Positions 11,901 through 23,037 of a stretch of DNA of 64,000 bases are shown here, one piece after another. Position numbers and translations under genes: made by a program. The first letter of the stretch is position 1; each line of letters opens with the position of its first letter. The stretch lies in NCBI GenBank assembly GCA_030272155.1, contig CP126202.1, positions 4,547,501 to 4,611,500 on the forward strand. Direction: 5' to 3'. The notes beneath the pieces are model-generated. The model had not been told where the DNA came from, did not search any database, and was given only the letters and a program-made list of their open reading frames with translations. Source of the DNA: Tetradesmus obliquus (lineage: Eukaryota; Chlorophyta; Chlorophyceae; Sphaeropleales; Scenedesmaceae).

Positions 11901-13892
11901 CGGCATGAGTTCAGACTGATGACTGGAATCTGCAGCTTCCCAGATGCTGCATTTCGCTACTGCGGATACAAAGATGCTGCTCAGCAAAGCAACCGACAAA
12001 TAGCCATCTAGTAATAACACCTGCTGCACCTGGCGTATGTGCAAACCCCACTCGCTGCGGCATCTGATAAGCATGCAGCCGGCATGCGTCCACTTGATTG
12101 GCAGCTGCAGCTTCTCACATGCTGCTTTGAGCTATTCACCCACCCACCAGAGCAACTCCCCAACAGCCACCTATAACAACACCTGGAGCATCCCCACACG
12201 TGGCAGCATCCGTTGAGCCACACCAGTGAGTCGTGTATCAGTATAACAGCAGCTGCAGCCACAACCAGCTCTGTCACAACAGCTGGCCAGAGGCTGCAAA
12301 TAGCCCAAGTCCTTGGATTGCACACGATTAGCAGTACCACATGAATGTCTGCTCAAATGACACAACTCCGAGAGCCAGGCGGTTGCGGATGACAGTAGTG
12401 ACATACAACAGCAGCAGCAGCAGCAGCAGGTTAGTAACTCGTTACTATCATGAGAGACCGCCCACACAAGCTGATGCCTTGCTGGTAGATGCCCCTGGGA
12501 GTGCCAAGGAACACTGAGGAGCCTCCTGCAGGACAATGCAACACAGAGATAACCTGCACAGGCACTGCAACACAGATTAAACCTGAGCCACAACACTGCA
12601 ACACAATGTAACCTGAGCCACAGCCATACCCCCGCAGCTCTGCTGCCAACGTTCACAGCACAAGCCAACACACCTGCAGTGCCTGTGACTCTCACATTTG
12701 GACAGCTGCCGCTGGTAGCACCAACATGACCTCAAAGCATGACAAGCAAAGAATGGGTCAGCTCTTGCTTGCAACACAAACACACGTGGCTCTGGCGTTC
12801 ACGTTGCAAAAGCCACATGCATGTTTGTATCAATACATCGTCACCACTGTGGTCCTGAAGCATTGTAACACCTGTACCATCTGCAACCCACACAGAGAGG
12901 GCTTCAAGAGGGCAGCTCAGCGCCAGAAACTCATGAATCTTCCAGCAGAAAGCACAGTACCATCAATGCTATAGGTGCTGCAATATACTCACAGCACAGC
13001 CTGGTGCCGCAAGCATGTGGAGCTCAAACCCCCCGCAAGAGATGGACACAAGGCTGCAGGTATGAGCGCTCATGCGCGCGCGAGATACTACACAGTGTAC
13101 ACCCACACGCAATGCACCTGCAACGCCGACAGAAGAAGTAGTACTAGACAATGGTGCCGGCAACGGCCCAGCCACTAAACCCACCATCGCAGAAACGCCG
13201 TCATCCTCACATGCTGAGCAACCAATAACTCAATAGTAGGGCAGCAATTACGCCAGCCATTTCTGCACACTTCATTGTGCCTGTTGTGCAGTGTGTTTGT
13301 TTTTCTTTTCTTTTTTCTATTTCCCCTTCAGCCGTACGTATACAACCAGCAGCTGCTAGCCCAGCTGTTGCAGCAAGCAACATGCAGGGCCAGCAGCAGT
13401 GGTACAAGTGCGCAATCGGATGTGTGCAATAATGTCAAGACTCTGCTACTGCCGGCTCAAACACACAATGCAGTGCTGACATGAACACGCAAGAATAGCA
13501 ATACGCATGCATACAATGCAGCTGCTGGCAACTCAACTGCCAGCTCGCAAGCCAGATGCAGGGATCAGCTGTCGAGCTGACCTCAAGCTCTGCGTTCGGT
13601 GCACAGTACGTATGCACGTACTGTAGCCGCTGAATACTAAACAATCAGCCAGCATGCAAGGTCAACAGCCATGCCGTACTATTCAATGCCAATACCCCAG
13701 ACGCACACCAGCAACCAACCCGAGGCACACAGGCCTACAGCCAAACCGCTGCTACAGATCCCTTACACCTGTCTGCAGAGCAGCCTGTAGATGCAGGCAC
13801 TAACACAAATCACAACAGCCACATTCTACATCAAGCAGGCGCTATGGCATGCAGCAGTCTGCCAGCAGCACAGCAGATGTCTGGCAACACAA

Positions 13893-14790
13893 GCATTGCA
13901 GTCTGAGGCACAAACAGCACGCAGTTCTTACGTGGGCGGGTACACCAACAGATGCTCTATGCTGTAGTGCTGTGTAGGTGCGACATACTGCCAGTCAACA
14001 GGCAGGCTCATCAATCATTCACTCGGTGCGTTGCTGCTGTGAGCGCATGCAACACCAGACGCGGCCCAGCAGTGCTAGATACTATCATGCGTTGCATGGC
14101 TGCTTCAAGCACACACCATTGCAGTCTGAAGCACAAACAGCATGCAGTTCTTACGTGGGCCGGTACAACAACAGATACTCTATGCTGTAGTGCTGTGTAG
14201 TTGCAACACACTGCCACTCAACAGGCAGGCTCGTCAATCATTCACTCGACACGTTGCTGCTGTGAGAGCATGCAACACCAGACCCGTCCCAGCAGTGCTA
14301 GATACTATCATGTGTTGCATGGCTGCTTCAAGCACACTCCATTGCAGTCTGAAGCACAAACAGCATGCAGTTCTTACGTGGGCCAGTACAACAAAAGATG
14401 CTCTATGCTGTAGTGCTGTGTAGTTGCAACACACTGCCACTCAACAGGCAGGCTCATTAATCATTCACTCGACACGTTGCTGCTGTGAGAGCATGCTACA
14501 CCAGACCCGTCCCAGCAGTGCTAGATACTATCATGTGTTGCATGGCTGCTTTAAGCACACACCATTGCAGTCTGAGGCACACACAGCATGCAGTTCTTAC
14601 GTGGGCGGGTACAACAACAGATGCTCTGCGCTGTAGTGCTGTGTAGTTGCAACATACTGCCACTCAACAGGCAGGCTCGTCAATCAATAAATCGGCGCAT
14701 TGCTGCTGTGAGAGCATGCAACACCAGACCCGTCCCAGCAGTAATCAAGTATCATCAGGCGTCGCATGGCTGCTGCAAGCAAACACAACA
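13893..14790. repeat. 223-bp satellite-like tandem repeat, four copies
   Basis: The anchor gcagttcttacgtgggc starts at 13921, 14144, 14367 and 14590, an exact 223-bp period three times. Units differ by only a few substitutions, so the array is young. The last unit decays after about 14750. Confidence 0.9.
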
Positions 14791-15125
14791 GAACACAGCT
14801 CAACATGGGCGCTGAACAGACAGCGAGTTGGAGCATAGTTCCTTCAGTTTTTCAATGGCGCAACACCAAAAGAAACAGTGCAGCTGTACCAGTGCTTGCA
14901 GGAAAGCCCTGGCAATTGCCGCAGCCCTAGATGCTTGCAGAAAACACCCTAACCTCACACACCGAAGCCCTTCTCTTGCAGGAAACCTGGATGAGCGCCA
15001 CAAGCGGCTCTGCAGGAAATCACACTCATCCACACAAAGAAACGCATGAAAAACGAGCCATTTGCCTCAGAGCAACACACAATCTTTCAAGTGTGTGCAG
15101 CTGTCTGCAGCAGAAACTGCCAGCG
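14791..15125. other. Downstream flank of the SBP gene
   Basis: No gene seen. It should contain the 3' UTR of the minus-strand SBP-box gene that ends at 15126. Confidence 0.4.
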
Positions 15126-17608
15126 CTAAACAGCCCTGTTGTTGGCAGACGGGCTGCTGCTGCTGCTGCCTTGCACATGCAGCCATGCAGCGTCATCAGC
15201 CAGCAGCAGAGGCTGCGGCACATGCAGCAGCCCTGCAGCCGCCTCAAGCAGTGGGTATGCACCGTAAGCATGCGCCACCACAGTTGAACTTGGCAGGCCA
15301 GCAGGTCCGGTCAAGTGCTGTGGCAGCAGTGCATGCTGGTAGCTTCCAACCGGGCCTTGCGCAAGCGCAGCCGCTGTTGTGACTGCTGAGCCAGCCATAG
15401 TACTGTTTCCTGCAAAGCTGTGTGGCCCTGGTGCAGCTGCTGGCGCTGCAAACCCGTACCCCACCTGCTGCTGCTGCTGCTGCAGGCACTGCAGCTCCTG
15501 GCTCACATTCTCAAACTCTGCATACAGCTCTGCAAGTCGCTGCGCCAGCAGCGCTGGTGCCGGTGCTGCTGCAGCGTGCTGAGCCACAGCAGTCAGTGGC
15601 AGAGCCTGCTCAGGCACTGCTGCAGAGCTGTTGAAGCTGTAGCTGGCATGTGTGCTGTTTGCAGGAACAGCAGCATCCAGTATGCTGTGCACCAGCTCAT
15701 CACCCAGTGCTGCTGCGGCTGCCTCATAATGTGCAGCAGCTGCCTGCTGCTGCTGCCACGACAGCTGTGCAAAGCTGGCGGCAGGGTTGCTGGCACACAC
15801 CGGTGCTGCTGCTGCTGCATCTGGCTGGCAGAAAGGGCTGCCATCATCCACAGGTGCAGCAGCTTCACCTGTGCCGGCTGCTCTTGTGGCATTGGGCCCC
15901 CCCATCTTTGCCTCAGCTCCTGCTGCTGTCAGCTCTTGCTCAATCCACTGCTCCAACAGGACTTCCAAATCCAACTCGTCTTCCGCAGCACCTGCCATTA
16001 CTGCTGCTGCTGGAGACACTGGCAGCGGCGCAGCAGCAGCAGCAGCAAGGTAGCTGCAATCTATGCTGCTGCCTGCACTGGCCTGACCCTTACTGCTGCT
16101 GCTGCTGGCACAGTCAGGAGAGAGCAGGTGTGTGCCGCTGTTGCTGCTGCTGTCTGCCTTGTACAGTCCTTCGCCCACTACTGTGCACTGCATCTGCATT
16201 AGCTGTGCAGCAGATGGCTCTGGCAGTGCTTTGACTGCCACCCACACATCATCAAACGCATTGCCTGCATCAGCATCAGCAGCAGCTGCGGCAGCAGCAG
16301 CAGCCTCTGCTAGCACAGCTGGCTGGCCTGCAGTGCAGCTGGGCTGCTGCTGCTGCTCTGTGTGTTTGCTGCAGGTGCGCCTCTTGATGAGAGCTGCGCG
16401 GCAGCTCCTGCAGGACAGCAATAGCAGCAGCAGCAGCAGCAGGAGGACGAGCAGTGGTTAGCAGACCGTTTGCCATGGCCGACACTGCCAAACAAGGTGA
16501 AGTTCAGCACTGGCAGTAGGGATCACCTGCAGTGCGTGCAGCAGCCGTTCAGATTGAAAGTGTGATCTGGCTGCTGCAGCTGCTTAGCTATAAGGAGACA
16601 GCACTGAGACCTGTTGCTGCTGAGGGTGCTGCTGGTGCTGGTGCTGCTGCTGCTGCTCCTGCTGAGGTCTGTACTGCTTCATTTCCTCTTATTCTATATG
16701 TAAAATCAGCTTCAAATCAATCTGTGCTGAGGTACGCTGCTGCTCACCTTTTGCCTGCCTGGAATCGGCTCAGCGGCTCAACCTTGCCGCACTGCTGGCA
16801 GTAGCGGAACAGCCCAGGCCCTGCACCCTTGATGGCGATGGCATCAGCCTGCAGGACCACAGCAGCAACAGCAACATGTTGCAGGAGCAGCGCATGCAGC
16901 TGCAGCTTGGGAAGCATTGAAACTGCATATGCGGTGCTGCATTACTGCTGTCCTTGCATAGTAAATTTCCTGCTGCATGGCTTGAGGGGCCCTTTGGGTT
17001 GCACTGCACAGCCATGGGGTTGGGCCCTGCAGTGTGGCAGAAACTTGAACAACTGCTTCCCTGCAGTCCGTTGACAAACCACAGATATGAAATGTGTTAT
17101 TCACCTTGATGTGGTCAGGGCAGAGCTTCTTCCTCAGGCAGTAGGGCTTGTGCAGCGCCAGCAGGTCCACAGTACATCCCACTGCCTGCAGGACAGCACA
17201 CACACAAACATTGCTTCATTACAGCACAACAGCCTGGATTTGGGGGCCACTGTGATGACAAGGCTGCAGCATTTGCCCGCCAAAAGCAGGAGCTTGCGGA
17301 TGGCATGCAGCAGCTGTGGCCGCTGCAGCGAGCTGCTGCTCTGCAGCGCAGAACACATCGCCTGGGCTTCACCCTAACCTGCTCTGACACTGAAGGTTGG
17401 TGTGTGAATGAGACAAGACATCGAGTATCTAACGAACAACATGCTTCTGCACACACATTTTGCACGGTGTGCTCAGACAGCTGTTTCAAAGCGATGCACT
17501 GCCCACTGAAACTCAGCCTCAACCTCCCACCAGCACGTGACCTGGTCCCTTGCCGAGAAACCCTGTTCCTACCTTGCACTCCCTCTTCTTGGCGCAGCAG
17601 GCAATCAT
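15126..17608 (-). CDS. SBP-box (SQUAMOSA-promoter-binding-like) transcription factor
   Basis: Plant/algal-specific nuclear DNA-binding protein. On the minus strand the exons are 17608-17573, 17185-17105, 16848-16748 and 16407-15126, giving 499 aa if the ATG at 17608 is used. An alternative is that this exon extends to an acceptor at 17688. The SBP domain (residues about 8-90) is split over all four exons: first zinc site CKAVGC ... LCPDH, then FRYCQQCGKVEPLSRF and KRSCRAALIKRR, the last doubling as a basic nuclear-localisation signal. The fourth ligand of the second site is normally His (CQQCxxxH), but here it is Glu. The remaining 400 residues are low-complexity Ala/Gln/Ser with some acidic patches, a likely activation region. 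Copper- or stress-linked roles are known for one algal SBP protein (CRR1), but nothing here shows that this is its counterpart. Confidence 0.85.
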
Positions 17609-19017
17609 AAGCTTGAACTGTCCGTGTAGTCGTGGTGGTCTGCAAAGCGTGCCACGGTGGGCAGCTGGGCATGGTACAAACGTAGCATCTGCATTTTGCA
17701 ACAAATCAACACAGCTTGCAAGCAGACAGCCATGCTGGCATAGCAACCTGCTGTATGTGGCAGGCACAGTAAGGCACAGCTGCCAGTGCTGCTGCTTTGG
17801 TTTGCTTGCATCCCAACTGCACAGCAGGGCCCCCACCTGCCAGCAGCAGCAGCTTCAAACTGCTAGTAATTTTGAGCTCCAGAATTCGCCTTGATCACAC
17901 AAGAAGGATGTTTGCAGGAAACTGTGTAGAATACTAGTCCTCAACAAACTCTGTGCAGCCACACTAGCTGCACGCGCGCAGCAGCTGCCGGTGGGCCTGA
18001 AGCGGTGTTGCGCACTATGTAACAGATATGACAGTTGAAACTGTATGTGCAGCGCACAGCGCCAAGCAGCAGAGCGCAACAGCAGCGGCAGGGCACTTGG
18101 CACACCAGAACTGCAGTGCCTGATCAGCCAGCAAGGGAAGCCCAGAAGTATTACATTACACATCAAAACATGTTGCAGGCAGCAGCACCCACAGCAACAC
18201 TCTACAGCGCAAGTTAACATATGTAACAGTCGAGTCGGGGCACTTCAGGGCAACGTGTTTTTAGCTCTTTTCTTGCAGTACACTGTGCCACTGCTAACAG
18301 CTCAAATTGATTTAGATTCGTCGTTGAAAGCTTGACATTTATATGTAGGCCACTTGTTCGCTACGTTTGTACCATGCCCAGCTGGGGAGGAGAAGGGTTG
18401 GAGAGTAAGAGTTCACTCACACACGGTGTCGAACAGGTCCCATAAGCGCCTTTGACGCAGGCGTGTAAGGACGCGTCGGTGATTGTTCTGTGGTATGTAA
18501 AGATTACATCCAAACATGCAGCTGCGCCGTGTGGTGGCAAGAACTGCGTCTGAATTCAACCACGCTGCGTTGGTTGTACTGTTTTGGAGGCGCCACATAT
18601 CGCCTTGACCATACTCTCACCTTCAAATTGAAGGTGGCTGACCGTACCCACTGATGGGCTGCTCACGTTGGCAGCAAAGACAACATTGGTGGCCTAGTCT
18701 AGCGCTGTTACGGTGGCTTCTGTCTCGACTATGCTGAATCAAATAATCGCAACACATCACAGCAGCATTTCAGTCCTGGGTCCGCCATGACTTTGATGCG
18801 ATGCGAACCGAAGCGCGGATTCGCTGGAAACCCTAACCTCCAAGGGTGCCAAGGGTTTTTGTGCTCTGGCGCATTTGCTGAAAGGAGCATTGCACTTCAA
18901 CCTGAATTTCCGTTTTTGTTGGTTCTGACAAAGCTTCCGGTGGGCGCCCAGTGCCACTCACTACGTCGACAAGTGCAGCAGCACGCATACTGGTAGACAT
19001 GTCTGTAGTTCTGCAGT
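17609..19017. other. Intergenic region upstream of the SBP gene
   Basis: May hold the SBP promoter and an earlier SBP exon (an acceptor-like site follows 17688). A 61-codon minus-strand frame at 18413-18598 has no recognisable domain. No other support for a gene. Confidence 0.4.
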
Positions 19018-19309
19018 TGATTCGGTCGTGACTTTTACTGTCAATCGATCGATCCTGACCAGCGTCAGTGATGTGCTGGACGGCGCTGCAGCAGCAGCAG
19101 ACTCTAACGCGGACGGTACCCAAAGCCAGTCCTGCACGGTGCCTCTGAGTGATGATGAATCAGAGCACTGGAAGCTGCTGATTCCTTTCTTAAAGGTGGT
19201 GGCAGAAACGCCAGCAAAGGCGGACAGGGCTGCTCAGGCCACCACCAGCACCAGCAGCAGCAGCACTCTCAGCTACCAGTCTTGCGCTGGGCAAGCTGGG
19301 CTGGTGTAA
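19018..19309 (+). pseudogene. BTB/POZ-like exon fragment
   Basis: An acceptor (ttctgcag) precedes an open frame reading DSVVTFTVNRSILTSVSDVL and, further on, VPLSDDESEHWKLLIPFLK. This matches the BTB/POZ pattern of a hydrophobic strand, a helix 'HxxxLxxxSxVL' and 'DDxxxxxxLLxFL'. The frame ends at a stop at 19309, some 60 bp before the hAT terminus. The C-terminal half of a BTB domain was not found on the far side of the transposon. Either it is a degraded gene or one exon of a gene whose other parts I cannot recognise. Confidence 0.45.
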
Positions 19310-19367
19310 GAATCCTGGACTTGGGGACGAAGGCCCGTTAACATGGCCTGCCCTGCCTACGTTACGT

Positions 19368-21214
19368 AGGGGTGTGCCATTTCACGGTTTCAAGCCCCGG
19401 TGTAAGAAATTTCACTGAAATATGAAATTTAATGAAATCTGAAACGGAAAAGTGAAACGACTGAAACATGTCTGAGCAGCAGCAGCAGCAGCAGGCGGGA
19501 GGGCAAGTTCAAAATGCTGGCCCTGCCCGCATCGGTTTGGCGCGTTCCCGGCATGCGCTGGACGCCGAAGATCCATCGATTAGCAAGAAACCAAGGGGTG
19601 CAGCGCCCAGCTTTGCGCACAACGAGATCAGCACTGTGAACGGCCAGAAGAGGTGCAACCACTGCAACATGTCTGTACCTGGCAACATTACACGCGTTAA
19701 GACCCACCTGTTGACGTGCCAGAAGTTCTTGACAAGTGAAGCCGCTCAGAAGGTAGCAGAGTCTAACCAGGAGGTGGCAGCTAAACTGAAGGCACTCAAG
19801 TGAGCAGCAGCAGCAGCAGCAGCAGCAGCACTACTTGCAGCAGCAGTCATGGTGTGACTTGCATACTAATCCCTTGTACGCTTTTGCAGGGAGAAGCGCG
19901 GCGGGCAGACAACGCTCACTGGACTGCCAGTTGGCGCTGGCGGCAGTGGTGCTGGCAGCAGCGCAGGCAGCGGCAGCTCAACAGGTGCTGGCAGGTCCGC
20001 ATCTGCTTTTCCGGTCAAGGTGTACCCTAAATACAGCGCAGCTGACATTGAGGAGCACAACGAGGCCATCGCCATCTTCCTGTACGGCTGCAACCAGCCC
20101 CTTAGCCTTGTGGAGCACCCTGACTTCCAGCAGATGGTGTTCACGCTTGCTCCGCACATGAAGGGCAAGCTGATTGGCCGCAAGGCGCTGGCCACCACCA
20201 TGCTGGACAAGCGAGATCTGGTTGTGGCAGCAGCGATTGTGGATCCCAGGTGCGCGTCAGCAACTGCAGCAGCTGTGACGTGCGGCATATACATCACATG
20301 CAGCCACACCTCAGTAATGCTTGCAGGTGTGGAGGGTTGTGGTGCTGCTTTAACCTGCATTGCCAAGCTATTCAGATTGCTGTCATGTTGAATGCAGCCA
20401 TGGCAGCAGTTTGCTGTCAACCTGGTTCTGCTGCCTGCTCTGAACACTTGATTCTGGTTGTCTGCACCTGCAGGTACAAGGACAAGCTGAGCAGCATGCC
20501 AGCTGCAGACGTGGTGCGGGGGGAGGCATTCATTGAGCAGCTTGCAGGACGCATGATGGGGCAGCAGGCTCAGACCAAGGCAAAGGTGAGCAACAGGTAC
20601 AGCAGAAATACCGTATTTTGGTGGCGCATGTATATTACTCAAGCAATTGCCTGTATACTGTAGCGCCTGTATACTACTCAAGCAAGTGCCCAGCTAACAG
20701 ACGTCATACCTGATTTGAAGGCATGTTAATTTGGCTTGGATTTGCCACTGCTCAACACTCACTGCTGGCAGTGAATTGCATTCATCCCAAAAAATCAAGT
20801 GCCGCCCACCGCATTGTTTAACCGCCCTGCTGTAGGGGCAACTCATGAATTACAAGAGCAGGCCCCGGGAGATTGGCATAACGCCTGCAGCAGTGGCAGC
20901 CACGCAGACGGCTGGCGTGGCGCCTGAGACCTTCTGGACTGACATCTCGCACAGCTGTGCTGAGCTGTCTGAGGTAGCGCGCATGCTGCTGTCCATCCCC
21001 CCAACCAGCGCCACCAGCGAGCGTGTGTTCAGCGCTGTGAGCCAGGTGTGGGATACAGGGCGCAGTTGCATGGCCAGCGCACGTGTGCGCAAGCTGCTGT
21101 TCATCTACTTCAACCGCAAGGCGCTCAGCCGTGACGGAGCAGTGCGTGATGCAGAGGACTTTGCAGCGTACGTGAAGTGGCTAGACAGCTTGAACAACGA
21201 GGAGGAGCAGGAGA

Positions 21215-21246
<32 letters not shown>

Positions 21247-21760
21247 CAGCAGTAGGAGCAGGAGCAGCTGTATTTCAGCAGGTCATGTGGGCGAATGCCA
21301 CCTGCAGCAGCAATGGCTGCATTGTGCATCTTGATGCTTGTGTGGGTTTGTGATTGCCTGTATTTCTTTGTGTGATTTTTGATTTTATTACTATAATCAC
21401 TAGTGATATTGCAGCTGCAGATTTGAAGAAAGGTTCTGACTTCTTAAGGGACCCATCCTGGGCACTGCATGCTGCAGGCTGCTGGCTACAGCCTTCACCC
21501 ACTGGCAGTGGATAAGCTGAGCGTGGCAGAGTGTGTGCTGGGCTCCTACTGGTGTTTAGCCCTATTGTAATGTAGTTATATGAAAGTATGAACACTTTTA
21601 GATGCTTTTGACGTGAGCTGCTGCTGTCCTGCGTCTCAAAGCGGACGTTTTGCAATGATTTCACTCCGTGCAGTGGGGCGTATCGACGAGTGAAATTTGA
21701 AACGAAATTTGAAATGAAATGAAAGGAATCGAAACGTGAAATTTGAAACGGCACACCCCA
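19368..21760 (+). mobile_element. hAT-superfamily DNA transposon, internally deleted
   Basis: About 2.4 kb. The ends are inverted: aggggtgtgccatttca at the left and, read inward from the right, tggggtgtgccgtttca. Both subterminal regions are packed with GAAAT/GAAAC motifs (19405-19467 and 21690-21750), possible transposase-binding sites. It carries one four-exon gene. I could not find an 8-bp target-site duplication of the kind hAT elements make, so either the exact ends are off by a few bases or the duplication has decayed. Confidence 0.8.
19468..21255 (+). CDS. hAT transposase-derived protein lacking the catalytic core
   Basis: Exons 19468-19799, 19890-20249, 20474-20585 and 20836-21255 join in frame to 407 aa. 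The N-terminus has a BED-type zinc finger (CNHCNMSVPGNITRVKTH ... C, residues about 57-82). The middle has the conserved pre-catalytic segment (LVEHPDFQQMV ... RKALATTMLDK). The C-terminus has the DPRYKDKL box and the hAT dimerisation region (IPPTSATSERVFSAVSQVW), ending in a poly-Gln tail. In full-length hAT transposases a few hundred residues holding the DDE catalytic residues lie between TTMLDK and the DPRYK box. Here the two are about ten residues apart. The protein could still bind DNA and dimerise but should not cut DNA. It may be a repressor, a domesticated gene or a recent deletion derivative. Confidence 0.8.
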
Positions 21761-23037
21761 ATTTGGACTATGTTCCCAAATGACTCATGCATCATATGAT
21801 CTGGTGAGTTGTACGTCAAGACACATGTTTTGTTGTCGGCTCCTACTGCTGCCAGCCGCCAGCTATGATGTATGCTTGTGGCATCTGTACATGATTGCAG
21901 ACCGTGTGCTTGTGGCAAGCTGTTAAGCACGACGGCCGCAGTTCATTCATTTGGCGCTAAATGGCTGATCAGCCTGTGAACGTGGGAACTTGCTCAAAGC
22001 TTGCCAGGCTGTACAAGCCCTGTAGGCCTTGAAGGCCTTGTCAGGCAGCCTGCCTGCTGTTATTTAGCCAGCCTTCAGGCCCTAGTAGAGGCTGTACTGT
22101 TGTTGCTGTTGCAGTTGACCATTGTGGTGCTTACAAGTGAATCTAGCTTCGGGCGTCTTGGTTTTGTGCACGTGCATGTCAGCGATGCTGGTAAGCACGT
22201 TTTGTGCTGCAGGGATCATGAGGACTGACAGGTGTTAGTTTGACTAGGCTGTTGTCATCAGGGTTCAAGTGCATGGTAGTGTGATTTCGCTCTATTAAAG
22301 CAGATACAGCTTGGCTTGAATGCCAGCTGTTTGATTGTACGGGAGCAACGTTTGTGCATGCGCGTTTCCCTCCCACCCACCCTTGATACTCCATTGATGG
22401 GCTGTCATTTGCCTCTGCTTGACTACATACCACCATGTCAGTACTGTGTGGGATGTGTGCTGTGTGCTGCTCAGCTGAGAATGCTGAGCTGTCACTGCTC
22501 TGGCGGCTGCTGTACAGCATGCATGTGTGCGCGGCACACGCGTAGCCTGCCCGCTTCTGGCCCAACCTCACTCATTGCTGGCATGTCTGTTGTTATGTTA
22601 AGTCAAGATGGGGATATTGTAACACACCTAAGGCAATCATGATCTGTTGCAACAGAGGTTGCGCTGTGCCACTGCCAGGTTGCTGGCAAGCCAGACAGCA
22701 CAGCTTGGGATTGCACAGCTTGCCCCTGCTACGAACAGATGTTTTCCAGCTGGTTGAGATTGCATCAGCCAGCGGTCATATGGTATCCAGCAAGCACGCA
22801 CAGCGGAATGCCTCGAAGTGGTGAGCGAGCGTGCTGCTGAGGTTCTGGGTAACGACTTTTCAAAGAAGAGCGACAGCTAACCATGTGGAGCCTGTGCTTG
22901 ACGTAATCCTATATCTCAACAACTATCTCATACTGTTCAAAAGTATCATCACGATGCTATGCCGGGTTGTTGAGCACAAGAAGGGCACTCGACATATATC
23001 ATAGCCACGCGCAAAGCACGCAGCAAAATAGCTCGTA
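21761..23037. other. Intergenic, no gene seen
   Basis: No exon with recognisable sequence on either strand. The last few hundred bases should include the promoter of the BRCT-domain gene. Confidence 0.4.

Larger units (their letters stand above)
8923..13892. other. Long gene-poor region with scattered repeats
   Basis: Apart from the LEA 3' UTR I find no exon chain with recognisable protein sequence on either strand. Open frames here have the composition of GCA/TGC-rich non-coding DNA and change frame at repeats. Several tandem or dispersed repeats are listed separately. Confidence 0.45.

Noticed and set aside
9379-12974. Protein-coding genes in the gene-poor region
   Set aside because: No chain of exons with consistent phases or recognisable motifs; the frames are short, overlap on both strands and follow the repeats.
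13893-14790. CRISPR-like array or repeated small genes in the 223-bp repeat
   Set aside because: The whole 223-bp unit is repeated with no unique spacers, and the roughly 70-codon frames in it exist only because a near-identical unit is repeated.
15420-16461. Plus-strand frames of 100-260 codons opposite the SBP gene
   Set aside because: They are antisense shadows of the CAG-rich last SBP exon and are almost pure Cys/Leu/Ala runs.
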